Source: an uncultured Paracoccaceae bacterium (GTDB taxonomy: Bacteria; Pseudomonadota; Alphaproteobacteria; Rhodobacterales; Rhodobacteraceae). Taken from it: a DNA stretch of 64,000 bases. The DNA lies in the NCBI GenBank assembly GCA_947492585.1, contig CANLND010000004.1, positions 1 to 64,000 of the forward strand, written 5' to 3'. The notes beneath the pieces were generated by a model. It was not told where the DNA came from. It ran no database searches and was given only the letters and a program-made list of their open reading frames with translations. Made by a program: the position numbers and the translations under genes. This document shows positions 1 through 9,065 of this stretch, piece by piece. Each line of letters begins with the position of its first letter. Within the stretch, counting starts at the first letter, position 1.

Positions 1-205
1 TCAATGTCAAAGAGCAAACATTCAGAAGCAAAAACCAAACCGATGCGCCAATCTCTCGGCGCGCTCAGCCAGATCATCCTCATAAATGCCGCTGTCTCTC
101 CAGCGCGTCCCCCAGTCTTTCCTGAGCGTTACATCGTCTCTCCGATGCGTCCCTGGCAGCGTCTCCGCCGCCCCGCCGTGCGCCTCAGCGCCGCCGGTAG
201 AGGGG
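1..205 (-). promoter_or_regulatory. rRNA operon leader with boxA antitermination site
   Basis: On the minus strand bases 5-15 read GCTCTTTGACA, one base different from the Escherichia coli rrn boxA core (GCTCTTTAACA). This places the window edge inside the transcribed leader upstream of a 16S rRNA gene lying to the left. The GC-rich stretch from about 60 to 205 has open frames on both strands, but I read it as structured leader RNA, not as protein-coding sequence. Confidence 0.6.
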
Positions 206-234
206 GTTCTAAGGTTAACTACCCATCCCCGCAA
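206..234 (-). promoter_or_regulatory. putative rRNA operon promoter
   Basis: Read on the minus strand, TTGCGG (229-234) and TAGAAC (206-211) are separated by exactly 17 bp. This fits a sigma-70-type promoter. From memory it also resembles rrn promoters in Roseobacter relatives, where a TTGCAG-like -35 and TAGAAC -10 lie just before a CCCCCTC stretch. The DNA upstream (about 240-360) is AT-rich, as expected for a strong stable-RNA promoter. The 16S gene itself is not in the window, so the assignment depends on the boxA site near base 10. Confidence 0.55.
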
Positions 235-476
235 CCCCTAAATCAACAAAATGCAAAACTAATAACACATTCACATAAAAACCAAATGATTTCAATCACA
301 TACAGACAAAATCATCTAGGCAAATCCAACAAAAATCAGCGAAATACCCGACCAGATCCCCTCTCATTTGAGACAAATCCCCGACTCCACAGACTTACAC
401 ACAGCTTTACGCACACCCTCCCCGCTGAATCACTGCAAATCACTGGAATCACTCCGGCTTCAACACAAAACACCCC
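235..476. other. AT-rich intergenic region upstream of rrn promoter
   Basis: No convincing gene. The stretch is markedly more AT-rich than its surroundings (about 240-370) and lies directly upstream of the putative rrn promoter, so it may act as an UP-like or Fis-like activating region. It also separates the rrn promoter from the 3' end of the esterase gene. Confidence 0.4.
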
Positions 477-1115
477 TCACAGCCCCGACAGAACAGATCG
501 AAGCACCGGCAGTAACGCCTCGAGATTTACCGCAACGCCTTTCGCAGTTGGGTGCAGCCCATCCGCTTGAAGTAAATCGGTCATCGCGAGGCCTCTCTCG
601 TCAACGGCACGCAACATGCCTGCAAAGATATTGGGATAGAGAACCAGCTGATGCTGCGCAGCAAGATCGGGATAGATCGCATCAAATTCAGCTTTATATG
701 CCGTGCCGAAATTTCCCGGGGCAGAAACGCCGATCAGAAGGATGGCGAGCTCTTTACTTTGGGCCACCTCCACAATGGCCCCGAGATTGGCCCGCGCCTG
801 CGCAGGCGGCAACGCCCGCAACGCATCATTCCCCCCCAGCAGGATAACAATGGCGTCAAACGGTTCTGACAAGCTCCAGCCAATACGCGACACGCCCCCG
901 GCGGTGGTGTCGCCTGAAACACCGCCGTTCACCACCTCGATGTCAAACCCATCCGCCCGCAAACGGTCTTGTAGTTGGGGAACAAATCCCTGACCCTGCG
1001 GCAGACCGTACCCCTGAACGAGACTGTCGCCAAACGCCAGCAGGCGCAGCGGTTCTGCTACCGCGAGGCTTGCGTAAAAGATAAAAGCCAACGTAACGGC
1101 GATCTTGTGTAACAC
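477..1115 (-). CDS. tesA: arylesterase / SGNH-hydrolase (TesA-like)
   Basis: Predicted exported GDSL/SGNH-family esterase or lysophospholipase of the TesA type. The SGNH blocks appear in order: FGDSL (nucleophile Ser) shortly after the signal peptide, a GGVSGDTT block with the oxyanion Gly, GGND with the oxyanion Asn, and DGLHP with the catalytic Asp-His pair near the C-terminus. I chose the GTG at 1115 because a GGAG lies 8 bases upstream and the protein then begins with a Lys followed by a hydrophobic signal segment ending in AVA; longer versions start with an implausible leader. The gene is divergent from a YbbA/YbbP-type ABC exporter, the same association as in E. coli tesA-ybbA-ybbP, with about 48 bp between the start codons. 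Its true substrate cannot be read from sequence. Confidence 0.88.
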   Translation of the reverse strand: MLHKIAVTLAFIFYASLAVAEPLRLLAFGDSLVQGYGLPQGQGFVPQLQDRLRADGFDIEVVNGGVSGDTTAGGVSRIGWSLSEPFDAIVILLGGNDALRALPPAQARANLGAIVEVAQSKELAILLIGVSAPGNFGTAYKAEFDAIYPDLAAQHQLVLYPNIFAGMLRAVDERGLAMTDLLQADGLHPTAKGVAVNLEALLPVLRSVLSGL

Positions 1116-1163
1116 GTGAAACGCTCCATATCCCAATGAGAGACCCGCAAAAGGCCCATATAT

Positions 1164-1883
1164 ATGACCCAGACCACGTCCCCTGCCCCAAGTCACCCTG
1201 TGTTGCAGTTAACAGATGCGTGTCTCACGCTGAAAAACAACAGCGGCCCGGTGGAAATTCTGCATGACATTACCCTAAGTATCGAACAGGGCGAAACAGT
1301 TGGGCTGGTTGGGCCGTCAGGCTCGGGCAAATCTTCGTTGTTGATGATTATGGGCGGGTTAGAGCGGGCAACGGCGGGCAGCGTTGCGGCGCTTGGGCAA
1401 CCATTAAATGATCTGAGCGAAGACGCGCTGGCGCGGTTTCGCCGCGGGACCATGGGCGTGGTGTTTCAAAGCTTCCATTTGATCCCCACGATGACGGCGT
1501 TGGAAAATGTCGCCACCCCTCTGGAGTTGGCGGGCGCGCAGGATGCCTTTGCCCGTGCTGCCGCCGAGCTGGAAGCGGTCGGTCTGGCGCATCGCGGCGA
1601 TCACTTTCCCGCGCAGCTGTCTGGCGGAGAACAACAACGGGTGGCCCTGGCACGCGCCTTGGCGCCACGGCCGCGACTGTTGTTGGCGGATGAGCCCACT
1701 GGAAACCTGGATGCTGCCAATGGCCAGATCATCATGGACCTGATGTTTGATCTGCGCGACCGCTATGACATTACTTTGGTCATGGTGACACATGCGCCCG
1801 AACTTGCCGCGCGTTGTGATCGCGTGGTGCATCTGCGCGATGGCCGGATCGAAGCCACACATCACGCCGAGGCCGCAGAGTGA
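1164..1883 (+). CDS. ybbA: ABC transporter ATP-binding protein (YbbA/LolD-like)
   Basis: Cytoplasmic ATPase subunit (239 aa) of a MacB/LolD-type ABC transporter. Walker A is GPSGSGKS (around residue 50), the signature is LSGGEQQR (around residue 150), and Walker B ends in LLADEPTG followed by NLD. The ATG at 1164 has an AAAGG about 8 bases upstream. Its stop overlaps the GTG start of the permease gene (GTGA), so the two are translationally coupled. With the adjacent TesA-like esterase this reproduces the E. coli tesA-ybbA-ybbP arrangement. In that family the substrate is unsettled; export or extraction of a lipid-like or hydrophobic compound is the usual inference. Confidence 0.9.
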   Translation: MTQTTSPAPSHPVLQLTDACLTLKNNSGPVEILHDITLSIEQGETVGLVGPSGSGKSSLLMIMGGLERATAGSVAALGQPLNDLSEDALARFRRGTMGVVFQSFHLIPTMTALENVATPLELAGAQDAFARAAAELEAVGLAHRGDHFPAQLSGGEQQRVALARALAPRPRLLLADEPTGNLDAANGQIIMDLMFDLRDRYDITLVMVTHAPELAARCDRVVHLRDGRIEATHHAEAAE

Positions 1884-4414
1884 GCGGGGCAGCACAGGAC
1901 ACCCGGCGCCACGCCTGGCGTATTGCCCGGCGTGAGCTGCGCGGGGGCGTGCGGGGGTTCCGGATCTTTCTGGCGTGCCTGACGCTGGGGGTGGCGGTGA
2001 TTGCCGCCATTGGATCGTTGCGGGCCTCAATCGAAGGCGGGTTGGCCAGCGAGGGACGGGTACTGCTGGGGGGGGATGCCGAGCTAACCTTTACCTACCG
2101 CACCGCCCAGCCTGCAGAACAAACGTGGATGAAGGAGGTCGCGCGCGAGACATCTGAGCTGATTGATTTCCGTTCAATGGCCGTTGTCGGAGAGGAACGC
2201 AGCCTGACACAGGTCAAAGCGGTGGATGATCTATATCCCTTGGTGGGCAGTGTAGCGCTGTCGCCTGACCTGTCGCTGCCAGATGCGCTGGATGGACAGA
2301 ACGGCGTGCCAGGAGCCGTAATGGAGCGTGCCCTGGCGGATCGATTGGGCCTGACACCGGGCAGCCGGTTTCAGCTCGGGGTGCAGGAGTTTGTGCTAAG
2401 CGCGCTGCTTATCCGTGAACCAGACGCCGCCAGCGCAGGTTTTGCGTTGGCGCCGCGCACCTTGGTGCGGACCCGTGCGCTGGAGGCGTCTGGCCTTCTG
2501 GCTCCGGGGACATTGTTTACCAGCAAATACCGATTGATACTGCCGGTCGATACTGATCTGCAAACGTTGAAAGACGATAGCGAAGCGCTGTTTGCCGATA
2601 CGGGCCTGCGCTGGCGTGATGCGCGCAATGCGGCCCCCGGCGTACGCCGGTTTGTCGATCGGCTGGCCGCCTTTCTCATCCTTGTCGGCTTGTCTGGCCT
2701 TGCAGTGGGCGGTGTTGGGATCTCGGCCGCGGTGCGCGCCTATCTGGCGACCAAAACCGCAACCATCGCCATGCTGCGCACCCTGGGCGCAGATCGAAAC
2801 ACTATATTCCTGTGTTATTTTCTACAGATCGCCGTGATCTCCGCATTCGGCATCATATTGGGCCTATTTCTGGGCGGGGTATTCCCTTTGCTGCTGGGAC
2901 CAATGATAGAACAGGCGCTCCCCTTTCCGGCAGATATCAGCCTGTATCCATCCGCCCTGTTTGAAGCCGCCATCTATGGTGCGCTCACCGCCTTTTTGTT
3001 CACGCTTTGGCCTTTGGCCCGAGCGGAGCGCATCACCGCTGCCGCTTTGCTACGTGACACCCTGCACAGCACCAGCCACCGCCCGGCGTTGCGGTATATA
3101 TTGGCAAGCGGGGTGAGCCTTGGCGCGCTTGTGGGGTTGGCCAGTTGGTTCAGCGGTTCTGCCCGGCTGACACTGTGGATGGCGGCCGGATTGATCGGGG
3201 CACTTATCGTGCTGTGGCTGGCCGCCTGGGCGATGACATTTCTGGCCCGCACGCTTCAGCGCCGTGCAAGGGGCTGGCCCAGCCTGCGATGGGCGCTCAG
3301 CCAAATTGGCAACAGCCGGGAGGGCGCAACCGCCACAGTGATCGCATTGGGGCTGGGGTTGACCGTTCTGGCGGCCATTGGTCAAATTGACGGCAATATG
3401 CGCCGCGCCATTCAGGACAACCTGCCTGATCGGGCCCCGTCTTACTTCTTTGTCGACATCCAACGCGACCAAATGCCTGCCTTCCTCAACCGCGTTAAAA
3501 CTGACCCTGAGGTGAGCAAAGTCGAACAGGCCCCTATGCTGCGTGGCGTCATCACCCAAATCAATGGCAAACCCGCCAAAGAGGTCGCTGGCGATCACTG
3601 GGTTCTCCGTGGTGACCGTGGGGTGTCCTATGCCGACGCCATGCCACCACAGACCAAAGTCACAGCTGGGGATTGGTGGCCAGAGGCATATACTGGTCCG
3701 CCCCAAATCAGTCTTGCTCAGGAAGAAGCCACGGAAATGGGGATTTCATTGGGTGACAGCATGACCGTCAACATTCTAGGACGGGACATCACAGCCACCA
3801 TCACCAGCCTGCGCGAGGTTGATTTTTCCTCAGCGGGCATGGGCTTTATTCTGGTCATGAATGAAGCTGCGCTTCAGGCCGCCCCCCACAGCTTTATCGC
3901 CACGGTCTACGCGAGTCCCGATGCCGAAACACAGATCTTGCGCGACGTGGCCCAAGAAATGCCCAATGTCACCGCCATTCGCATGCGCGACGCCATTGAT
4001 AGAGTGGCCGATATTTTGCGCCAGCTGGCGGCAGCCACGGGTTATGGCGCTGCCGCTACATTGCTGACCGGATTTCTGGTGCTATTGGGAACAGCCGCGG
4101 CCGAAGAGCCTTCGCGTCGCTATGAAGCGGCTGTATTGAAAACCCTGGGGGCGTCGCGGGCACGGATCCTTGCCAGTTTTGCGCTGCGCACCATTTATCT
4201 AGGCGCCGCTGCCGGCATGGTGGCATTGTTGGCGGGGATCAGCGCAGCTTGGGCCGTCAACACCTATGTATTTGAGGCTGACTTTACCGTGATCTGGAGC
4301 AACGTGTTGCTGATCATCAGCGCAGGCATCACCGTGTCTTTGCTGGCAGGCATGGCCTTTGCCCACGCCTCTTTGCGCAGCCGCCCCGCGCAAGTATTGC
4401 GCACCAAAGACTAA
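1880..4414 (+). CDS. ybbP: FtsX-like ABC transporter permease (YbbP-like)
   Basis: Inner-membrane permease of 844 aa, partner of the preceding ATPase. It has an N-terminal membrane anchor (residues about 25-50), a large extracytoplasmic region, and two FtsX-type membrane domains (about residues 255-440 and 710-830) with the usual short cytoplasmic loops containing AMLRTLGA and AVLKTLGA. This two-domain layout and length match YbbP and not the shorter MacB or LolC/E. It starts at a GTG overlapping the upstream stop. Its last 4 bases overlap the end of the convergent nsrR gene, so there is no intergenic terminator here. Confidence 0.88.
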   Translation: MSGAAQDTRRHAWRIARRELRGGVRGFRIFLACLTLGVAVIAAIGSLRASIEGGLASEGRVLLGGDAELTFTYRTAQPAEQTWMKEVARETSELIDFRSMAVVGEERSLTQVKAVDDLYPLVGSVALSPDLSLPDALDGQNGVPGAVMERALADRLGLTPGSRFQLGVQEFVLSALLIREPDAASAGFALAPRTLVRTRALEASGLLAPGTLFTSKYRLILPVDTDLQTLKDDSEALFADTGLRWRDARNAAPGVRRFVDRLAAFLILVGLSGLAVGGVGISAAVRAYLATKTATIAMLRTLGADRNTIFLCYFLQIAVISAFGIILGLFLGGVFPLLLGPMIEQALPFPADISLYPSALFEAAIYGALTAFLFTLWPLARAERITAAALLRDTLHSTSHRPALRYILASGVSLGALVGLASWFSGSARLTLWMAAGLIGALIVLWLAAWAMTFLARTLQRRARGWPSLRWALSQIGNSREGATATVIALGLGLTVLAAIGQIDGNMRRAIQDNLPDRAPSYFFVDIQRDQMPAFLNRVKTDPEVSKVEQAPMLRGVITQINGKPAKEVAGDHWVLRGDRGVSYADAMPPQTKVTAGDWWPEAYTGPPQISLAQEEATEMGISLGDSMTVNILGRDITATITSLREVDFSSAGMGFILVMNEAALQAAPHSFIATVYASPDAETQILRDVAQEMPNVTAIRMRDAIDRVADILRQLAAATGYGAAATLLTGFLVLLGTAAAEEPSRRYEAAVLKTLGASRARILASFALRTIYLGAAAGMVALLAGISAAWAVNTYVFEADFTVIWSNVLLIISAGITVSLLAGMAFAHASLRSRPAQVLRTKD

Positions 4415-4887
4415 CTCAGAGCTGGTGCTTCGTTTTCGCGGGCTTCGGAACAGGCTGGCGTTTGCATCAACAGCACCAGCTCTGCGTTGCCACACACAAG
4501 ACCATCCAGCGTCACCTGATCCAGCGCAGCATAAAACGCCTCAGCCGCCTGTTGTAGCGCACCGCGCAACCGGCAGGCCGAAACCAGAGGGCATGTATTG
4601 TCGGCATCGGCAAAACATTCAACAATCGGCACAGGCCCCTCCACCTGCCGGAACACATCCCCGATACAGATCTCAGTCGCTGGACGGGCCAGCATGATCC
4701 CCCCCTTGCGGCCGCGTTGCGTTAACAGAAATTTCGATTGGCTCAACTGATTGATCACCTGCGCCAGATGGTTTTCTGAAATATTGCAGACCTCTGCAAT
4801 CTCCGCTTTGGTCACAAGACGCGCGTTATGGGTTGCACAATACATAAGCAGGCGCACTGCTATATTTGTTCGCTTGGTGATCCGCAT
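4411..4887 (-). CDS. nsrR: Rrf2-family nitric-oxide-sensing repressor NsrR
   Basis: Transcription factor of 158 aa with an N-terminal winged helix (residues about 1-70) and the Rrf2 iron-sulfur ligand region. Three cysteines in the pattern C-x(7)-C-x(5)-C near residue 95, within ECFADADNTCPLVSACRL, match the NsrR subgroup and separate it from IscR. NsrR proteins hold an Fe-S cluster that reacts with NO and relieves repression of NO-detoxification or denitrification genes. The ATG at 4887 has a GGAGG 6-8 bases upstream. The gene stands alone, with its probable targets outside the window, and its promoter region contains an FNR-type box (see 4946-4959). It ends by overlapping the permease gene tail to tail. 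Confidence 0.85.
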   Translation of the reverse strand: MRITKRTNIAVRLLMYCATHNARLVTKAEIAEVCNISENHLAQVINQLSQSKFLLTQRGRKGGIMLARPATEICIGDVFRQVEGPVPIVECFADADNTCPLVSACRLRGALQQAAEAFYAALDQVTLDGLVCGNAELVLLMQTPACSEARENEAPALS

Positions 4888-4945
4888 CTTAGCCTCCGTG
4901 ACAAAAGAGCACGTAATAGCGTGACACAGATCCAAAAAGCGCGAT

Positions 4946-4959
4946 TTGACATACATCAA
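4946..4959 (-). promoter_or_regulatory. FNR/NnrR-type box upstream of nsrR
   Basis: TTGAC-ATAC-ATCAA is a 9-of-10 match to the FNR/Dnr consensus TTGAT-N4-ATCAA. It lies about 65 bp upstream of the nsrR start. It suggests oxygen- or NO-dependent control by an FnrL/NnrR-type CRP-family regulator. Position relative to the transcription start is unknown. Confidence 0.55.
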
Positions 4960-4963
4960 ATAC

Positions 4964-4986
4964 CTGCATGGAAATCTGACATGCAG
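4964..4986. promoter_or_regulatory. perfect inverted repeat CTGCATG-N9-CATGCAG
   Basis: A perfect 7-bp inverted repeat with a 9-bp spacer, adjacent to the FNR-like box and upstream of nsrR. Symmetry and spacing suit a dimeric regulator. The owner is not identifiable; it could be autoregulation by NsrR or a second factor. Confidence 0.35.
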
Positions 4987-5360
4987 ACACCTTATTTTTG
5001 GGCGACGGCAGCCTTGTGAACACCAACACCCATTCCCCCCCTGATCCTCGACCAGTCCGGCTGACAGGCTGACAGGTTGGCGGCGCGCATGGATCCACGA
5101 GTAGTCGACGACCGTCACGCGGTAAACCTGCACTCATACAGTGAGGCAGGCACACCCGCATTTGTTAACACCACCGATGGCTAAAACCACCCTAAACTGA
5201 ATGACCGCGCGGAACCACAGTATCCCGACATCACCACCTGCCGCAGCGAAATACATCATCATCGACAGCTATTTTAACTTTGTATATTGACAACACAAAA
5301 TTGAAACACAATCTCGTTAAGCGAATACACAACAACAAATTAGAACTGGGAATTCGAAAA
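4987..5360. other. intergenic region between nsrR promoter and RTX gene
   Basis: About 370 bases without a convincing gene. The last 100 bases before the RTX gene are AT-rich and probably hold its promoter. No clear operator or RNA was recognised. Confidence 0.4.
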
Positions 5361-7001
5361 ATGGCAGATTTTATCGGCACTGAATTTTCTGACTCCATCG
5401 TCGGCGGCTTAGGTAACGATTTGCTCGACGGACTGGCAGGCGATGACACGCTGGTCGGACTTCAGGGCAACGACACCCTTCTCGGCGGTGACGGTGAGGA
5501 TCTGTTGGACGGCGGTGCGGGCAATGACACGCTGAACGGTGGTGAGGGCTTGGATCAGGCCAATTACATCTTTGACCCTGCCGGCATTGATGCTGATTTA
5601 GAAAGTGGCACCGTACGGGACGGTTTTGGCGATTTCGATACGCTGATCGACATCGAAGAGCTCGTCGGGAGCACCTACAATGACACGCTAGCAGGTGATG
5701 CGAACAACAACGGGTTGTTCGGCGCGGAGGGCGATGACCTCCTCTTTGGTCGGGGCGGAAACGACTTTTTCCGTGGTTACGAGGGTGACGACACCATATA
5801 CGGAGGCCAAGGTTTCGATACGGCGAGTTACACGCGCGCAGCAACAGGTGTGGTCGTTGATCTCAAGGATGGAACAGCATCTGATGGGTACGGCAGCACC
5901 GACACATTGGTCAACATCGAACGCGTCAACGGCAGCTACAACGGCGATGATCAGCTCTTTGGGAACGTCAAAGGCAATACCCTTAAGGGCTATGGTGGGA
6001 ACGATCACATCCAAGGTCGCGGCGGCATTGACACAATTTACGGCGGCGCGGGCAACGATACGCTGAACGGCGGTCGCGGAACGGATTGGGTTAAGTACTT
6101 TGATGCAGATGAAGGCGCCTTGGTCGACCTCGCATTGGGCACCGCGAATGACGGTGAAGGCGGTACAGACACGCTGAGAAACTTTGAGAACATCACAGGA
6201 TCAGATCTGGGGGATGACACGCTACGAGGTGACAATCGCGCCAATGTCCTCGACGGCTATGGTGGTGACGATCTGCTAAACGGTCGCGGTGGAAAGGACT
6301 GGCTGTGGGGTGGCGCAGGAAACGACGTTCTACGTGCAGGCGGTGGGCGTGACAAACTCTCTGTCAGTCTGGGCAACGACACATTGGATGGCGGACGTGG
6401 CGTGGACGAGCTGCGTTTTGATCGCGTCACGCGCGAGTTTGCCAACGATATCGGCGATGTCGTAGTGAATTTGCAGACGGGCACCGGATTTTCGACTGCT
6501 GACAAAACCGGTAGTTTGACCACGCTGCGCTCAATCGAAAACATCGCGGCAACCTATGAATTTGACGGCGAAACCCGCGAGCTGCAAATGGATCTGCGTG
6601 CCATTGGGAACGCAAAGAACAACCGCTTTGTTGGCGGCTCAGGCGATGACACCCTAAAAGGCAACGGCGGTCACGACGTGCTCAAAGGCGCGGCAGGCGA
6701 TGATCGTCTGGTGGGCGGCACGGGCCGCGACAGGCTGTGGGGCGACGAAGGCAATGATACTTTTGTGTTCCGTGGCAATTGGGGGAGCGACAGGATCAAG
6801 GATTTCACCCCAGGCGACGATGGTGACCTGATTGAGATCGGCGGAAGCACTGAAGTCGACAACTTTGCCGAATTCCTAGCCGCGTCCCAACAGATTGGCG
6901 ATGATGTCGTCTACGACTCAGGCAATGACGGACGCCGCGTGATCATCATCGAAGATATCCAGCTCGACGCATTGAGTAGCGACGATTTCGTCTTTGCGTG
7001 A
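5361..7001 (+). CDS. RTX-type calcium-binding repeat protein
   Basis: Secreted-type protein of 546 aa, acidic and rich in Asp, Gly and Asn, built from hemolysin-type nonapeptide repeats (GGxGxDxLx), for example GGLGNDLLDG and GGAGNDTLNGG, across most of its length. Blocks of the form 'VVDLKDGTASDG...DTL.NIE' recur between repeat groups. The last 60 residues, with FVFRGNWGSDRIKDF and a hydrophobic end LDALSSDDFVFA, look like a type I secretion signal region. No enzymatic domain is visible, so it may be a structural surface or matrix protein. The ATG at 5361 is preferred because the residues before it are Lys/Asn-rich leader and the sequence MADFIGTEFSDSI enters the repeats directly. A broken relative follows downstream. 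No type I secretion genes are nearby. Confidence 0.8.
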   Translation: MADFIGTEFSDSIVGGLGNDLLDGLAGDDTLVGLQGNDTLLGGDGEDLLDGGAGNDTLNGGEGLDQANYIFDPAGIDADLESGTVRDGFGDFDTLIDIEELVGSTYNDTLAGDANNNGLFGAEGDDLLFGRGGNDFFRGYEGDDTIYGGQGFDTASYTRAATGVVVDLKDGTASDGYGSTDTLVNIERVNGSYNGDDQLFGNVKGNTLKGYGGNDHIQGRGGIDTIYGGAGNDTLNGGRGTDWVKYFDADEGALVDLALGTANDGEGGTDTLRNFENITGSDLGDDTLRGDNRANVLDGYGGDDLLNGRGGKDWLWGGAGNDVLRAGGGRDKLSVSLGNDTLDGGRGVDELRFDRVTREFANDIGDVVVNLQTGTGFSTADKTGSLTTLRSIENIAATYEFDGETRELQMDLRAIGNAKNNRFVGGSGDDTLKGNGGHDVLKGAAGDDRLVGGTGRDRLWGDEGNDTFVFRGNWGSDRIKDFTPGDDGDLIEIGGSTEVDNFAEFLAASQQIGDDVVYDSGNDGRRVIIIEDIQLDALSSDDFVFA

Positions 7002-7140
7002 GGCGTCCAATTTTAGCACCCTGCCATTGCGCACAGCATACTCCCACACGCAAAGTCCACGCCCCTCACCCGGGTATCAGGCAGATTTCATCCGCCTACA
7101 GCAACGACGGAACGACGGCATTTTTTTTGAGGGTTACACA

Positions 7141-7551
7141 ATGTCATTCTTTGGCGGCACAATTGGGAACGACACCATCATCGGTGTTCAATTTTCAAAC
7201 CTAATGCTTGGCTGACGCAGAAACTGACGATCTGCGTGGCGGCAATGGGGATGATCTGTTGAACGGGGGAGCCCATCGTGACCAGCTTTGGGGGGGGACG
7301 GACAAGACACCTTTGTGTTCCGCGGCGGCTGGGGTCGTGACAAGATCAAGGATTTCGATATGGGCACCGATGGCTATGTGATCCACATCCATGGCAGATC
7401 TGAGGCGCAGGACTTTGATGGCTTTGTTGCGGCTGCGACCCAGATTGGGGACGATGTACTATATGATGCTGGCGGCGACGGGCGCCGAACGATCTTGATT
7501 GAAGACGTGCAGCTGTCTGATCTGACAGAAGACCATTTCTTGTTTGGTTAA
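7141..7551 (+). pseudogene. frameshifted short RTX protein, relative of upstream gene
   Basis: Begins with MSFFGGTIGNDTIIG and then hits a stop at 7213-7215. The RTX-like reading continues in the next frame (ETDDLRGGNGDDLLNGGAHRDQLWGG) until a run of eight G bases at 7290-7297, after which the original frame resumes as DGQDTFVFRGGWGRDKIKDF and ends in DHFLFG. The C-terminal 80 residues closely parallel the end of the upstream 546-aa protein (TFVFRG.WG.D.IKDF, QIGDDV.YD, GRR.I.IEDVQL). It therefore looks like a shortened tandem relative inactivated by two frameshifts. A sequencing error in the G run is possible for the second one. Confidence 0.6.
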
Positions 7552-7570
7552 CGGCAAACACAGCCAAACG

Positions 7571-7600
7571 AAAAAGCGGCGCCTCGAGGCGCCGCTTTTT
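7571..7600. terminator. bidirectional rho-independent terminator
   Basis: A near-ideal hairpin: 13-bp arms (A5 then GCGGCGCC on the left, its complement ending in T5 on the right) around a TCGA loop. It lies between the RTX pseudogene and the convergent gltX and can serve both strands. Confidence 0.9.
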
Positions 7601-7620
7601 CAGTTCAAAATTGTTGGCTG

Positions 7621-8946
7621 TTAACCGCGGGCACGAATGACCTGCAGTAGCGGCAACAAAGCCCCCATATCGGGGCCGCGTTCCATACCTGTGACGGCCT
7701 TGCGCAATGGCATAAACAGGCCTTTGCCCTTGCGACCGGTGGCTGTTTTCACCGCAGCGGTCCACTCTTTCCAGCTGTCCGCTGTATACGGGCCTTCGGG
7801 CAAAAGCGTCATGGCTTCGGCCACAAAATCTGCGTCCTCTTCGGCGATCATCGGCTCTGCGCCCTCTTGGCACAGGGTCCACCACCCAGCCAGATCTCTG
7901 AGCGTGGTAATATTGTCCTTGGCCACCTCCCAAAACGCAGCCTGTTGATCTGCTGACACGCCAATCGCGTTCAAATCTTCTACGACGGCCTCAACCGGCA
8001 GCCCCTGTAGATAACGCGCGGTCAGCGGGAACACATCCTGAACGTCGAATTTCGTCGGCGCAGACCCAAAACGAGAGATGTCAAAACCGTCGATCAGCTC
8101 CGACATATCGCTGCGCAACTCTACCGGATCAGACGAGCCTAACCGCGCCATCAGGCTGAGCAGCGCCATCGGCTGCACACCTTGTTCACGCAGATCGCGC
8201 AGGGCCAGCGTCCCAAGACGTTTGGACAGCGCTTCGCCCTGTGGGCCGGTCAGCAAAGAGTGGTGAGCAAATTCTGGCGGCGTGCCGCCCAATGCTTTGA
8301 TGATCTGGATCTGGGTCGCCGTGTTGGTCACGTGGTCCGAGCCACGCACCACATGGGTCACGCCCATTTCGGTGTCATCAACCACAGAGGCCAGCGTATA
8401 CAAAAATTGGCCATCGCCTCGGATCAACACGGGATCCGACACAGACGCCGCATCAATCGACACGTCGCCAACGACGCCATCGGCCCATTCGATACGCTCA
8501 TGGTCCAGCTTGAAACGCCAGACGCCATCGCCGCGTTCAGCCCGCAGTGCCGATTTTTCATCGTCGGACAGGTCCAGCGCCGCACGATCATAGACCGGGG
8601 GCTTGCCCATATTCAGCTGTTTCTTTCGCTTCAGGTCCAGCTCGGTGGGGGTTTCGAACGCTTCATAAAAGCGGGAAATGTCGCGCAGCTCATCCGCAGC
8701 GGCGATGTAGCGATCCATGCGGTCAGACTGACGCTCGATTTTGTCCCAGGTCAGGCCTAGCCATTCCAGGTCTTCCTTGATCGCGTCAACATATTCTTCT
8801 TTTGAACGCTCTGGATCAGTGTCGTCGATGCGCAGGATGAACGTCCCGCCAGCCTTGCGGGCGATCAGATAATTCATCAGCGCGGTGCGCAGGTTGCCCA
8901 CATGAATGTAACCGGTGGGCGACGGAGCAAAACGGGTGGTGGTCAT
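7621..8946 (-). CDS. gltX: glutamate--tRNA ligase
   Basis: Class I aminoacyl-tRNA synthetase (441 aa) that charges tRNA with glutamate. The Rossmann fold begins at RFAPSPTGYIHVGNLRTAL, where HVGN is the HIGH motif, followed by LRIDDTDPERS. The second signature is LSKRLGT, the KMSKS equivalent. The ATG at 8946 has a GGAG 7 bases upstream; the TTG directly before it is less likely. At 441 aa it is shorter than many bacterial GltX. Alphaproteobacteria often carry two GltX copies that divide tRNA-Glu and tRNA-Gln mischarging, so which one this is cannot be decided without the second copy. It is convergent with the RTX pseudogene. Confidence 0.93.
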   Translation of the reverse strand: MTTTRFAPSPTGYIHVGNLRTALMNYLIARKAGGTFILRIDDTDPERSKEEYVDAIKEDLEWLGLTWDKIERQSDRMDRYIAAADELRDISRFYEAFETPTELDLKRKKQLNMGKPPVYDRAALDLSDDEKSALRAERGDGVWRFKLDHERIEWADGVVGDVSIDAASVSDPVLIRGDGQFLYTLASVVDDTEMGVTHVVRGSDHVTNTATQIQIIKALGGTPPEFAHHSLLTGPQGEALSKRLGTLALRDLREQGVQPMALLSLMARLGSSDPVELRSDMSELIDGFDISRFGSAPTKFDVQDVFPLTARYLQGLPVEAVVEDLNAIGVSADQQAAFWEVAKDNITTLRDLAGWWTLCQEGAEPMIAEEDADFVAEAMTLLPEGPYTADSWKEWTAAVKTATGRKGKGLFMPLRKAVTGMERGPDMGALLPLLQVIRARG

Positions 8947-9065
8947 CAAGGTTCTCCTGTTGTCCGAGCTGTGTCACATGGGCTGTGTTTTGTCCAGTTG
9001 CTGGCGAGGAAAGCTCTGCGCAGGATCTGCCGATGCCAAAGGCCGTTAAGACAGGACGAAAACCA

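Noticed and set aside
4-570. Open frame of 188 codons on the plus strand (and 22-234 on the minus strand)
   Set aside because: The stretch is an rRNA operon leader with boxA and promoter; the frames have no protein-like composition and overlap the esterase 3' end.
7346-7933. Long minus-strand frame overlapping gltX and the RTX pseudogene
   Set aside because: It is an antisense or off-frame shadow of gltX, with Arg/Gly/Pro-rich composition and no conserved motif.
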